A stretch of DNA of 64,000 bases from Azospirillum sp. B21 (GCF_008364825.1 NZ_VTTO01000018.1:1-64000); one strand, 5' to 3'; numbered from the stretch's first letter, positions 25,896 through 34,518 are shown. A program made the numbers and translations. Notes: a model not told the origin generated them from the letters alone.

Positions 25896-27424
25896 GCGGC
25901 AAGGAAAAATTGTCCGTCAAGCGGCGCGCGCATGAGTTCATGCTGCGAACAATTGGTGGCTGCATTGCCAATGAATGGCGAAAACATGGGGACTTGGATC
26001 CAGATCATATACGGTTGAATGTATGTATATTTTTCCAAATAATCATGCCAATACCTACAGCGATATTAGCGGCAGTACTTTGTATTCTAAAGTTTGTTGA
26101 TGATGGGGAGGTCATGATTTTTGGTATTGGCTTTCTAGGAGTTGTATACACAACAACATTAGCAATTTTCAAAGCAAGCATTGGCAGTGAATTAGAATTT
26201 TTAAGGTGCGGATCAATAGAACCAGATAATTCGAACTATCACATTGAAATCGTTAATGACAATCTTAGGGCAATTTGCGCAACTTTTGCGGCATCTTACT
26301 TCTTAATAATTATAGTTTTGTTCTTATTCGGTGAATTTCTTGGTTTAATCTTAAATTTATTTACTGGGCACCTCATACCAATATTCAGCATCGTTATTGT
26401 AGCCGTTGTCTTACAGCACGCTACCATGGCTTTGGTCTATTTTACCAATAATCAATTTGGATGGCGCGCTTTCGGACTGGACCGAATATTCCGCAAAATT
26501 ACGGTCTGGGAGATTGCCTTCCTTTATCGTCTCGCATTTTATGGCCTGCGCTTGGTAAACATTTGGCCCACGATCCGCCATCCCACGGCGCCGAACAGTT
26601 TCGGAAATCCGTTCCGTCACGACGATCATGCCCCGCGACAATGCAGTGCCTGTAAGCAAGCCCTGGTCAGCAACTGGCCCAACCCGGATCGACCCTGGAT
26701 TGAGCGTTGCGCGGCATGCGGCACGCTGCATCCCACTTGGATTCGTCTGGACGAGAACAGGACAGGAAGCCACCATCCACAGCTGCCGGTACACCTTGTC
26801 GTGCCGCAATCGATCCTGTTTCTCGTCCCGAATGCCAACGCCGGTGCGGTACTCCGGCGCCAACTCTTTGGGAACGGAGCGGAGCGGAACGGTCGGCAGA
26901 ACACCTTTATGCTGCTGGCGGATGGCGGTTCGCCCAGGGGAGCGGCGGTGCAAATCCATGCAGCGGACGAGGGACTGATCTGGTCCGGCCAGTTCGATCT
27001 GATCATTGTTGTTCCTCCCAAGCCGCGGCCCGGCAACCCTCTCGCCCGGCCTGAGGACGACCTGACGGCGCTGCTGTCCTGTATCATGTTCCCTGCCGCT
27101 CCATGGTCGAAACGGCGGCCGAACGCCAGCCGCCATGTGCCGGCCACGTCGCCACCGGGCTGGCTCCGCGCTTTGTCCAGGCGTATCACGCAGCCGCCCG
27201 CGCAATACAAGCCCCATGAACTCGATTGGCTGTATGCCTCCGTGCCGATTCTTGCAGTCTGGGGCGATGCTCCAGACCAGGAGACCGTCGCCAGCCAATT
27301 CGGCCGGATCGAGCGCGTGTCCTCGCCTGCCGACATTGCTGCCCTTTTGTCCGAGGGCCGCCGAAATGCCCAAGCGACCGTCGTAGAAACGGAGAGCGTA
27401 CAGGAGCCGGAGGCCGTGTCCTGA
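25892..27424 (+). CDS. Four-helix membrane protein with zinc ribbon and C-terminal soluble domain
   Basis: A 510-residue protein. Residues about 40-190 contain four hydrophobic helices (for example ASYFLIIIVLFLFGEFLGLI). A zinc ribbon follows at about 245-275 (CSAC and CAAC pairs). The C-terminal domain begins SILFLVPNANAGAVLRRQLF, which again looks like a P-loop with the Lys lost (NAGAV where AGKT/S would be expected). DNA for the membrane part (about 25990-26500) is strikingly AT-rich compared with the rest of the gene, which suggests a separate origin or different selection. Starts at an ATGA overlap; followed by the last gene of the operon after 2 bp. Confidence 0.62.
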   Translation: MSGKEKLSVKRRAHEFMLRTIGGCIANEWRKHGDLDPDHIRLNVCIFFQIIMPIPTAILAAVLCILKFVDDGEVMIFGIGFLGVVYTTTLAIFKASIGSELEFLRCGSIEPDNSNYHIEIVNDNLRAICATFAASYFLIIIVLFLFGEFLGLILNLFTGHLIPIFSIVIVAVVLQHATMALVYFTNNQFGWRAFGLDRIFRKITVWEIAFLYRLAFYGLRLVNIWPTIRHPTAPNSFGNPFRHDDHAPRQCSACKQALVSNWPNPDRPWIERCAACGTLHPTWIRLDENRTGSHHPQLPVHLVVPQSILFLVPNANAGAVLRRQLFGNGAERNGRQNTFMLLADGGSPRGAAVQIHAADEGLIWSGQFDLIIVVPPKPRPGNPLARPEDDLTALLSCIMFPAAPWSKRRPNASRHVPATSPPGWLRALSRRITQPPAQYKPHELDWLYASVPILAVWGDAPDQETVASQFGRIERVSSPADIAALLSEGRRNAQATVVETESVQEPEAVS

Positions 27425-27426
27425 TC

Positions 27427-28233
27427 ATGAAAGTGGAGTTGGAATGGCGCCCACGCGCTGGCAATGCTGCGCTGGTGCTGAAAAAGAGCGGTCTTTCTCA
27501 GGACAAACTGACGGTCTATGTGTTGGATCCCGCCCCAGCCGATCATGACCGCCGCGATAATCACAGGCGGCTGATCGAGTCGATGATCTATAGCCATACA
27601 GACGCCGCACAGCCCGCCTGTCTGTGCCTGCTCGGCAGTGCCGGCCCGCCGCTGTTCGGCGTTCCGGGCTCCGCAGCGGTCGCTCAACGCCTTTCCCTGG
27701 AGGTGCTGCTCAGGAATCCTCCCGCCTTCGGACGCTGGTGGACCCCTACACGGGAACGGATCGAGGAATTGCAGAAGGAATTCTCAAGGTTCCGACTGAT
27801 AATCCGAATATTATTGAACCACCACCAGTTGCTGCCGATCGACTGGGACGGCTTTTCGTTCCTGAATACCGACGCCGACATCGTCATCGTGGCGGATGCC
27901 GTTATCCCGGGGACCATCGGCTGCAAAGTGATCTCATGGCCCGAGTTCCACGCCTCGATGATGCGGAGCGATGTGATGCCGCCAACCGGATATGCGCCCC
28001 GTATCACGATCCACGGGTCCCCTGACACTGCGCTTGCCCTCGCGCCGGACGCGCAAGCCCTCGGATGGAGGATGGACACGGAAAATGCTCGCAAAGTCCT
28101 GCTTCATCACGATTTCCGTATGCCCCAGGGCGCAGCGTCGATCACGCTGGCGATACTGGAGGGAGGGGCCTGCGGCCCGGGGCCGTTGCCCCATGCCGTG
28201 TTCGACAGGTCGGCGGACAGGGAAAATCGGTGA
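27427..28233 (+). CDS. Hypothetical protein, last gene of the motor operon
   Basis: A 268-residue soluble protein starting 2 bp after the previous stop. It has an alternating alpha/beta pattern (DKLTVYVLDPAPADHD, CLCLLGSAGPPLFGVPG, DADIVIVADAVIPGTIGCKV), compatible with a Rossmann-like fold, and ends in an acidic and glycine-rich stretch. No family recognised. The second IS3 remnant begins 65 bp after its stop. Confidence 0.6.
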   Translation: MKVELEWRPRAGNAALVLKKSGLSQDKLTVYVLDPAPADHDRRDNHRRLIESMIYSHTDAAQPACLCLLGSAGPPLFGVPGSAAVAQRLSLEVLLRNPPAFGRWWTPTRERIEELQKEFSRFRLIIRILLNHHQLLPIDWDGFSFLNTDADIVIVADAVIPGTIGCKVISWPEFHASMMRSDVMPPTGYAPRITIHGSPDTALALAPDAQALGWRMDTENARKVLLHHDFRMPQGAASITLAILEGGACGPGPLPHAVFDRSADRENR

Positions 28234-28298
28234 TGCCCTGCTGGCGTGGTCGTATCTCATGACGTGGTGTAGGAGCTGTCGGGAAGCGGCCTGCCGAA

Positions 28299-28428
28299 GC
28301 GCCTCCTCAGGCCCATCGGCAACATTCCTCCCGCCGAGTCCGAAGCACGCTATTATGCTCAAACCGAAGACGTCGCCATGGCGGCGTGACTCAACACAAA
28401 TGGCATCCGGCAAGCCCAGTGCGGTTCA
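28299..28428 (+). pseudogene. IS3-family 3' end remnant, copy 2
   Basis: A 130-bp stretch homologous to 8494-8623 and in the same orientation. It encodes the final residues of the IS3 orfB (PIGNIPPAESEARYYAQTED-type sequence) and ends at GTGCGGTTCA. The rest of the element is missing. Together the two remnants form direct repeats around about 20 kb. Confidence 0.85.
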
Positions 28429-28651
28429 TTCGGCGCCAGCATATTGAAAAGACTTGGGGTTTTTGTTGAAGCGGGGACCCGGCCGGCGCCGGGCTGGTCC
28501 CCGCGTATTGATAGAAGGTTGGTGTGTTCACCGAGGTTGCATCAGTCTTGAAAAGGGATCCCGCTTCCAAGCCGGTTGACAGGGTTCCGACCTTGGCGCT
28601 ATTCGCCCGTCAAGGAGGCGCAGCACGGTTCCGACTGTCCGGCGCTGTGCC
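28429..28651. other. Spacer with a strong hairpin
   Basis: No gene seen. A strong inverted repeat lies at 28471-28504: GCGGGGACC and GGTCCCCGC form a perfect 9-bp outer stem around a GC-rich inner part. It lies between the rightward island operon and the leftward exonuclease gene and could act as a terminator for either, but no clear U-run follows on either strand. Confidence 0.45.
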
Positions 28652-29284
28652 TCACTCATACACGACGCCGCGTGGGCCGGTATCTCCCAACGCCATTTTG
28701 ACGAAGGCGTCTGCCGTCAGGTCTGCGTCGAGCAGCGCGCCATGATGGGCGAAGCGATCACTCCGGTCGAGCCACAGCCGATCACACAGCGCGTCGAGCG
28801 AGCCGGAAGCGCCGGGGAAGACCTCGTGCGACATCTCCTTGGTACAGATGAATCGGTCCGCTGAGAACGTGTCGCTCCCCCATGCGGCGCGTCCGCAACG
28901 CGCGAACTCGTAGTTCAGGAAGTCCATCTCGTTCTCATATGCATGCGCCACCAGAAGATCCTCGCCCAGAAAGGCGAGAAGCGCGTCGGCCACCTCGGGA
29001 AAGCGGGGCGCCGCCTTCAGGTCGGCGGGCTTGATGCCATGCACCTTGATGGCGTCGGGATGGAGAGGGGCGTCGGGGTTGACCCGCGACTCCCAGCTGC
29101 GCGCTTTCCTCCAGCCATCGCCCTCACGGATGATCTCAAGACACCCGATTTCGATGATGATGCCGGGCTGACGCAGGCCCTTGGGCGCCTTACGGATGTC
29201 CTGGAGGCTCGGCAGACGCCGTCCGGTCGTTTCGATGTCGATCGCGACCAGCCGGTCACGCCCTTCCCATGGCTGCATGCTCAT
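28652..29284 (-). CDS. DnaQ-like 3'-5' exonuclease
   Basis: A 210-residue DEDD-superfamily exonuclease. RLVAIDIETTGRRLPSLQDI carries Exo I (DxE), a mid segment with AHAYENEMDFLNYEF fits Exo II, and HHGALLDADLTADAFVKM carries Exo III with the catalytic His/Asp (DEDDh type). It resembles the DNA polymerase III epsilon subunit or RNase T group but lacks the epsilon C-terminal polymerase-binding tail, so a stand-alone repair or RNA role is more likely. Alternative ATGs at 29302 and 29278 are possible; none has a strong ribosome binding site. It lies just outside the IS-flanked island. Confidence 0.85.
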   Translation of the reverse strand: MSMQPWEGRDRLVAIDIETTGRRLPSLQDIRKAPKGLRQPGIIIEIGCLEIIREGDGWRKARSWESRVNPDAPLHPDAIKVHGIKPADLKAAPRFPEVADALLAFLGEDLLVAHAYENEMDFLNYEFARCGRAAWGSDTFSADRFICTKEMSHEVFPGASGSLDALCDRLWLDRSDRFAHHGALLDADLTADAFVKMALGDTGPRGVVYE

Positions 29285-29302
29285 TGAAATCCAATCTTTC
29301 AT

Positions 29303-29667
29303 CGGTGGAGCCGCCTGTGGCACGGATGTGAAAACAGGACAACGCTCCGTCACGCCGCTCAGAGTAGCATGTCGAGTGCGTCGGCCGCTGATCAGCTTCG
29401 CCACGGTGAGGCAACTAACGAGCGTTGTCAGAGTTTGCAACAGAGCCCTCCCAGGTATCGGACCAGGCGATCTTCATCATCGGTGCAGCGGTGATGGCCG
29501 ACGGCGGCATCCCGGTCGGGATGGGTCCCGTCCGGGCTGACCAATGCGCATTGCCGCGTTCGAGCTTGATCCCGCGCGACTTCGGAGCCGATCATGCCAC
29601 GGAGAGCGCCGCGCCCAAGGCAGAGTCGGCAACGCTGCTCCCATGAACCGCGTTATGAGGAAGAGAC
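29303..29667. other. Non-coding gap
   Basis: About 365 bp between the leftward exonuclease and the rightward acetyltransferase. Short frames here give no protein-like sequence. It presumably holds two divergent promoters that I cannot locate. GAGGAAGAGAC just before 29668 is the acetyltransferase ribosome binding site. Confidence 0.4.
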
Positions 29668-30108
29668 GTGCAGCCAACGATAATCGAGATCTCCGAGCAG
29701 AACACGGCGTTAGCGGTGCCCGCCCTTCAGGTATTGTGGCCGAAATATGAAGCTGCGGAGATGATCCGCATCGTCGACACGGTGCTACGGCCGAACGGCT
29801 ATCGTCTTTTCGGCATCGTTCCGGCCGAAGGCGAGCCGGCCGCCTGCATTCTGGGATACCGCCTGCAGCATTCCCTGTGGCTGGGAAAATCCTTCTACAT
29901 CGTCGACATGGCCACGCTGCCGGAATGGCGCGGACACGGCTTCGCCTCCCAACTTCTGGACTGGGCGGTGGAAGAGGCCGGGCGGCTCGGTTGCGACGCG
30001 CTCCATCTCGATTCCGGGGTCGGTCCCGACCGGAGCGACGCGCATCGCCTGTACATGTCGAAGCGCTTCCAGATCGGCTGTCACCATTTCGTACGCAAAC
30101 TCCGGTAG
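29668..30108 (+). CDS. GNAT-family N-acetyltransferase
   Basis: A 146-residue protein with a GTG start preceded by GAGGAAGAG. The acetyl-CoA-binding motif A is visible as DMATLPEWRGHGFASQLLDW at about residues 80-99 (R/Q-x-x-G-x-G/A pattern), followed by LHLDSGVGPDRSDAHRLYMS, the typical GNAT motif B region in which an alpha helix follows a C-terminal Asp-rich strand. The substrate cannot be predicted. It converges with the ferredoxin oxidoreductase gene. Confidence 0.88.
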   Translation: MQPTIIEISEQNTALAVPALQVLWPKYEAAEMIRIVDTVLRPNGYRLFGIVPAEGEPAACILGYRLQHSLWLGKSFYIVDMATLPEWRGHGFASQLLDWAVEEAGRLGCDALHLDSGVGPDRSDAHRLYMSKRFQIGCHHFVRKLR

Positions 30109-30114
30109 TTCCCT

Positions 30115-30186
30115 GGCTCCATTTCCCAACACCGCTGAATCCGCCATGCCGCCCGGCTCGACGGTGACGGTGCGTGAAATGGAGCC
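30115..30186. repeat. Inverted repeat between convergent genes
   Basis: GGCTCCATTTC (30115-30125) and GAAATGGAGCC (30176-30186) are perfect 11-bp inverted arms separated by 50 bp. They sit between the ends of two convergent genes and could form a bidirectional terminator structure, although the loop is long. Confidence 0.4.
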
Positions 30187-30206
30187 AAGCACCTGCCCGG
30201 CACCGA

Positions 30207-33200
30207 TCACTCGGCCGCCATACGTTGCATCGGCGTGGAGTGGAACTGTGCCAGCAGATCGTGCAACTCCGCTTCCGCCTGTGCCATGGCCTTCTCCTTC
30301 ACATGTCCATAACCGCGAATGCGCTCGGGAATGCTGGCGATCCGCACCGCCGGTTCCAGCGTCTCCGGGGCAAGGCTGGCCAGCATCCCGAGGATCGCCC
30401 GTTCATAGACATCGACCAGCCGGCGCTCGGCCCGGCGCTCGGCGGTGCGGCCGAACGGGTCGAACGGCGTTCCGCGCAATTTCCTGAGCTTCGCCAGCAT
30501 CTGGAACGCGGTCAGCATCCAGGGGCCGTAAACGCTCTTCTTCAGGCGGCCGGTCTGCGGATCGCGGGCGGCGAGCATGGGAGGAGCCAGGTGGAAGCGG
30601 AGGCGGAAACCCGTCTCGAACTGCTCGCCCAGCCGCGCGAGAAAGGCGCCGTCGGTGTAGAGGCGGGCGACCTCGTACTCGTCCTTGTATGCCATCACCT
30701 TGTAGAAAGAGCGCGCCACCGCCTCGGTCAGCCGGACGTTGCCCGCGGCTGCGGCCACCTCGGCCTGGCGGACCTGATCGACCAGCCGCCGGTAGCGCTC
30801 GGCATATGCGCTGTCCTGGTAGGCGGTCAATTCCCCAACGCGGCGGGAGATCAATGCATCGAGGTCGGCGGGTGGGGCGGTTTCGGCCGGGGGTATGCCC
30901 AGGAGTTCGACTTTCTGCGCCGGCACCGCATCGGGATCGGCGGCGGCCCGCCGGCCCCAGGCGAAAGCTGCCCGGTTTGCGGCGACACCGGTGCCGTTCA
31001 GGACGATGGCCTCGTCGATGGCCGAGGCCGACAGCGGGATCAATCCCTTCTGCCAGGCATAGCCGAGCAGGAACAGGTTCGCCATGATCGCGTCGCCGAG
31101 CAGCCTGGTGGCGATGGCGGTGGCGTCCAGCGCATCGACCGCCTCCCCTCCCCCGCAGGCGTCGGCGACCCGGCGGACCAGCAGTGGCAGCGGCAGTCGT
31201 TCGTCCGGGTTGCGGGTGAAGGCGCCGGTGACGGTTTCATGGCGGTTGAGCACCGCACGGGTTCGGCCCGCCCGCATGCGGCTCAGCCCGTCCTCGCCTG
31301 CAGCGACCAGCAGATCGCAGCCTAGCACCGCATCGGCCCCGCCGGGCGCGATGCGGGCGGCGTGGATCTGATCGGCCAGGCGCGCCAGCACGATGTGCGA
31401 CATCACCGCGCCGCCCTTCTGCGCCATGCCGGTCTGGTCGAGGATGGAACAGGCCATCCCCTCCAGATGCGCGGCCATGCCGAGGATCGCACCGATGGTC
31501 ACCACGCCGGTGCCGCCGACCCCGGTGACGAGCAGGCGGTAGGGCTGGTCCAGGGCCGGCAGCGCCGGTTCGGGCAGGGCATCGGCAGCGGCGTCCGCAC
31601 CGGCGGCGGGCGCTGGGGCCAAGGCCGGGCGTGACTTGCGCAGCGTGCCGCCTTCCACCGTCACGAAGGAGGGGCAGAAGCCGTTCACGCAGGAGAAATC
31701 CTTGTTGCAGGAGGACTGGTCGATCGTCCGCTTCGTCCCGAACTCGGTGTCGACCGGCACCACCGACAGGCAGTTCGACTGGGTCGAGCAGTCGCCGCAG
31801 CCTTCGCACACCCGCTCGTTGATGACGACCCGGCGGCCGGGGTCCGGCATCCTGCCGCGCTTGCGGCGGCGGCGCTTTTCCGCGGCGCAGGTCTGGTCGT
31901 AGATCAGCGCCGAAACGCCCGGCACCTCGCGGAACTCGCGCTGCACGGCGTCGAGTTCGTCGCGGTGATGGATGGTGACATAGGGCGGCAGGCCGGACGA
32001 CGACCCGTACTTTTCCGGCTCGTCGCTGACCACGGCGATGCGCTGCACCCCCTCGGCGCGCACCTGCCAGGCGATCGCCTGCGGGGTGAGCTGGCCGTCG
32101 TGGGACTGGCCGCCGGTCATGGCGACGGCGTCGTTGAACAGGATCTTGTAGGTGATGTTGACGCCGCCGGCCACCGCCGCGCGGATGGCGAGCAGCCCGG
32201 AATGGAAGTAGGTGCCGTCACCGATGTTCTGGAAGATGTGGCGGGTCGACACGAAGGGCGCCAGTCCAACCCAGTTGGCCCCCTCCGCCCCCATATGGGT
32301 GTAGGTGGCGGTGTCGCGGTCCATCGCCTGCGACATCCAATGGCAGCCGATCCCGGCATGGGCCCGCGAGCCCTCCGGCACCCTGGTCGAGCTGTTGTGC
32401 GGGCAGCCGGAGCAGAAATAAGGCGTGCGCTTGGCCACCGAGCCGCCAGCGCGGGCGGTGCCGGGAGTTTCAAGACGCGCCAGCGCTGCGGCATCCACCT
32501 CCACGCCGCAGCGGGCCAGCCGCCGGGCGATGGCCCGGGCGATCTCGGCGACCGACAACTCGTCGTGGGAGCGCAGCATCGGCGCGCCGGAGTCGTCGCT
32601 CTTGCCGGTCACGCGCGGGCGCCTGTCGGCGGGCACGCCGTAGAGGATGTCTTTGATCTGGCCTTCGATCAGCGGCCGCTTCTCCTCGACCACCAGGATC
32701 TCGTCGAGGCCGGCCGCGAAGGCGCACAGGCCGTCGGGCTCCAACGGCCAGGGTACCGCCACCTTGAAGACGGCGATGCCGAGCGCCGCCGCCTGCCCTT
32801 CGCCGATCCCGAGTTCCGCCAGCGCCTGCCGGACGTCGAGATAGGCTTTGCCGGCGGTGACGATGCCGAAACGGGCGCCGCTCCCGCCCAGCGCCACGCG
32901 GTTCAGGCCGTTGGCGCGGACATAGGCCAGCGCCGCCGGGATCTTGTGCAGATGAAGACGGGCTTCCTGCTCCTGCGGGCTGTCCGGCCAGCGGATGTTG
33001 AGGCCGCCGGGCGGCAGGACGAGATCCGCCGGCTGGCGGATGACGGGAAAGGCCGGGTCGAGGGTCATCGAAACGCTGCGGTCGGTCAGGTCAGCCGTCA
33101 CCTTCATGGCGGTCCAGCAGCCGGACAGGCGCGACAACGCCCAGCCGTGCAGCCCGTATTCGATCATCTCCGGGACGCCGGCGGGGCTGAGGATCGGCAT

Positions 33201-33716
33201 CATCGCATCGACCAGGGCATATTCGCTCTGGTGCGAGGTGGTAGAGGATTTGCAGGTGTGGTCGTCGCCGGCCAGCACCAGCACGCCGCCCCGCGCCGCC
33301 GAACCGGCGAGGTTCGCATGGCGGAAGGCGTCGCCGGTGCGGTCCACCCCCGGCCCCTTGCCGTACCACAGGCCGAAGACGCCGTCCCACTCCGGCTGGT
33401 CCTGCAGATGGATCTGCTGGCTTCCCCACAAGGCGGTCGCGGCCAGATCCTCGTTGACGCCGGGAACGAAGCGGATGTCATGGGCCTCCAGGAAGCCCCG
33501 CGCACGGCCCATCTCCATGTCGATGGTGCCCAGCGGCGAGCCCCGGTAACCGCTGACCAGCCCGGCGGTGCGCAGGCCGGCGGCACGGTCGCGCCGCTTC
33601 TGGAGCAGCGCCATCCGCACCAGCGCCTGCGTCCCGTTCAGGAAGACGCGGCCGTGCTCGGCCCGATACTTGTCGTCCAGCGTCACCGCGCCCGTCATCG
33701 CCACGCCGTCCGGCAT
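30207..33716 (-). CDS. Indolepyruvate:ferredoxin oxidoreductase, fused alpha-gamma form
   Basis: A 1169-residue fusion of the IorA and IorB modules, the usual form in Proteobacteria. It oxidatively decarboxylates aryl- or branched-chain 2-oxo acids to acyl-CoA and reduces ferredoxin. The N-terminal transketolase-like part (GLVSGYRGSPLGTIDMEMG) is followed by the TPP-binding region (ASTRHIFQNIGDGTYFHSG, DAVAMTGGQSHDGQLTPQA). The cluster-binding Cys-rich region is VCEGCGDCSTQSNC, then CNKDFSCVNGFCPSF. The gamma domain (TGVGGTGVVTIGAILG) comes last. A GTGTACAC palindrome lies 36-43 bp upstream of the start. With the neighbouring transporter, DadA-like and RidA genes it suggests amino-acid catabolism through 2-oxo acids. 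Confidence 0.94.
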   Translation of the reverse strand: MPDGVAMTGAVTLDDKYRAEHGRVFLNGTQALVRMALLQKRRDRAAGLRTAGLVSGYRGSPLGTIDMEMGRARGFLEAHDIRFVPGVNEDLAATALWGSQQIHLQDQPEWDGVFGLWYGKGPGVDRTGDAFRHANLAGSAARGGVLVLAGDDHTCKSSTTSHQSEYALVDAMMPILSPAGVPEMIEYGLHGWALSRLSGCWTAMKVTADLTDRSVSMTLDPAFPVIRQPADLVLPPGGLNIRWPDSPQEQEARLHLHKIPAALAYVRANGLNRVALGGSGARFGIVTAGKAYLDVRQALAELGIGEGQAAALGIAVFKVAVPWPLEPDGLCAFAAGLDEILVVEEKRPLIEGQIKDILYGVPADRRPRVTGKSDDSGAPMLRSHDELSVAEIARAIARRLARCGVEVDAAALARLETPGTARAGGSVAKRTPYFCSGCPHNSSTRVPEGSRAHAGIGCHWMSQAMDRDTATYTHMGAEGANWVGLAPFVSTRHIFQNIGDGTYFHSGLLAIRAAVAGGVNITYKILFNDAVAMTGGQSHDGQLTPQAIAWQVRAEGVQRIAVVSDEPEKYGSSSGLPPYVTIHHRDELDAVQREFREVPGVSALIYDQTCAAEKRRRRKRGRMPDPGRRVVINERVCEGCGDCSTQSNCLSVVPVDTEFGTKRTIDQSSCNKDFSCVNGFCPSFVTVEGGTLRKSRPALAPAPAAGADAAADALPEPALPALDQPYRLLVTGVGGTGVVTIGAILGMAAHLEGMACSILDQTGMAQKGGAVMSHIVLARLADQIHAARIAPGGADAVLGCDLLVAAGEDGLSRMRAGRTRAVLNRHETVTGAFTRNPDERLPLPLLVRRVADACGGGEAVDALDATAIATRLLGDAIMANLFLLGYAWQKGLIPLSASAIDEAIVLNGTGVAANRAAFAWGRRAAADPDAVPAQKVELLGIPPAETAPPADLDALISRRVGELTAYQDSAYAERYRRLVDQVRQAEVAAAAGNVRLTEAVARSFYKVMAYKDEYEVARLYTDGAFLARLGEQFETGFRLRFHLAPPMLAARDPQTGRLKKSVYGPWMLTAFQMLAKLRKLRGTPFDPFGRTAERRAERRLVDVYERAILGMLASLAPETLEPAVRIASIPERIRGYGHVKEKAMAQAEAELHDLLAQFHSTPMQRMAAE

Positions 33717-33751
33717 GTGCGCCCTCCCTCGGTGTCATTGTGCATTCTGAA

Positions 33752-33759
33752 GTGTACAC
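33752..33759. promoter_or_regulatory. Palindromic operator candidate upstream of the ferredoxin oxidoreductase
   Basis: GTGTACAC within AAGTG-TACA-CACTT, 36-43 bp before the start codon. It resembles the other TGTATACA-type sites near 34660, 39300 and 39440. GntR/FCD regulators often bind such palindromes, and one is encoded next door. Confidence 0.5.
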
Positions 33760-33795
33760 ACTTTCACGGAGGGGGCAAGTGCCGCCTGGGCCGGC

Positions 33796-34518
33796 TCAGC
33801 TTGCGATGCGGCCCATGTAGATCCGCGCCAGCCCTTCCTTCATGGCGGCCACGGCGTCGGCGACGCTGATGCCGATGTGGTCCGACATGCAGGACACCGC
33901 CCGGTCGCGGTCGCGGGCCTTCAGCGCCTCGGCGATCGCCAGATGCTCGTCGAAGGTGGTGGTGCGGCGCAGAGGGTTCTCGATCTCGATGCGGCGGACG
34001 AAGCGGATCCGCGCGTTGATGCTCTCCAGCATGCGGACGAGCTCGGGGTTGCCGCCCATCGCGGCGATGCGGATGTGGAACTCCTCGTCGCGGCTGGTCA
34101 GCTCCTCGGCATCCATCGCGGCGCGGTTTGCCCGCACGCCGTTCCAGAAATCCATCAGTTCGGCGATGCGGACGTCGCTGGCGCGTTCGGCCGCGAGTTC
34201 CACACTGAGCCTCTCCAACGCCGCGCGCACCTCAAACAGGCTTATGATCTGCTCGGCGTCGAAGGGGCGGCAGTAGAAGCCCTTGTTCGGCACCAGCGTG
34301 ATCAGTCCTTCGATCACCAGGCGGTTCAGTGCTTCGCGCACGGGCGTCCGGCTGACGCCCAGGGTGGCGGCAAGCTCCACCTCGTTGATCCGCTGTTCAG
34401 GCCGGAACTCGAAATTCACCGCCATGCGCTGGATTGCTGCATAGACGCGGTTCACGCTGTCGGCGGCGCGGGGTGCGGGTGCCGACTTGATGGGCTTCTT
34501 GCGCGGGGTTCCCGCCAT
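33796..34518 (-). CDS. GntR-family transcriptional regulator with FCD domain
   Basis: A 240-residue FadR-subfamily regulator. The N-terminal winged helix has INEVELAATLGVSRTPVREA (residues about 47-66, the GntR signature), and the all-helical FCD effector domain follows, with the metal/ligand-binding pattern (EEFHIRIAAMGGN, then TFDEHLAIAEALKARDRDRA holding conserved His residues). The ATG at 34518 is chosen because the protein-like sequence starts there. It lies between the ABC transporter and the ferredoxin oxidoreductase, all leftward. It probably controls them through the TGTATACA-like sites; the effector would be an amino acid or 2-oxo acid (inference). Confidence 0.9.
   Translation of the reverse strand: MAGTPRKKPIKSAPAPRAADSVNRVYAAIQRMAVNFEFRPEQRINEVELAATLGVSRTPVREALNRLVIEGLITLVPNKGFYCRPFDAEQIISLFEVRAALERLSVELAAERASDVRIAELMDFWNGVRANRAAMDAEELTSRDEEFHIRIAAMGGNPELVRMLESINARIRFVRRIEIENPLRRTTTFDEHLAIAEALKARDRDRAVSCMSDHIGISVADAVAAMKEGLARIYMGRIAS

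Noticed and set aside
29785-30210. Minus-strand frame downstream of the ferredoxin oxidoreductase, overlapping the acetyltransferase
   Set aside because: It is antisense to a clear GNAT gene, and the protein-like piece near its start is only the spacer around the inverted repeat.
30174-33869. Long plus-strand open frames antisense to the ferredoxin oxidoreductase (for example 31965-33869)
   Set aside because: Low-complexity Gly/Arg/His-rich translations typical of the non-coding strand of high-GC genes; the minus-strand gene is certain.
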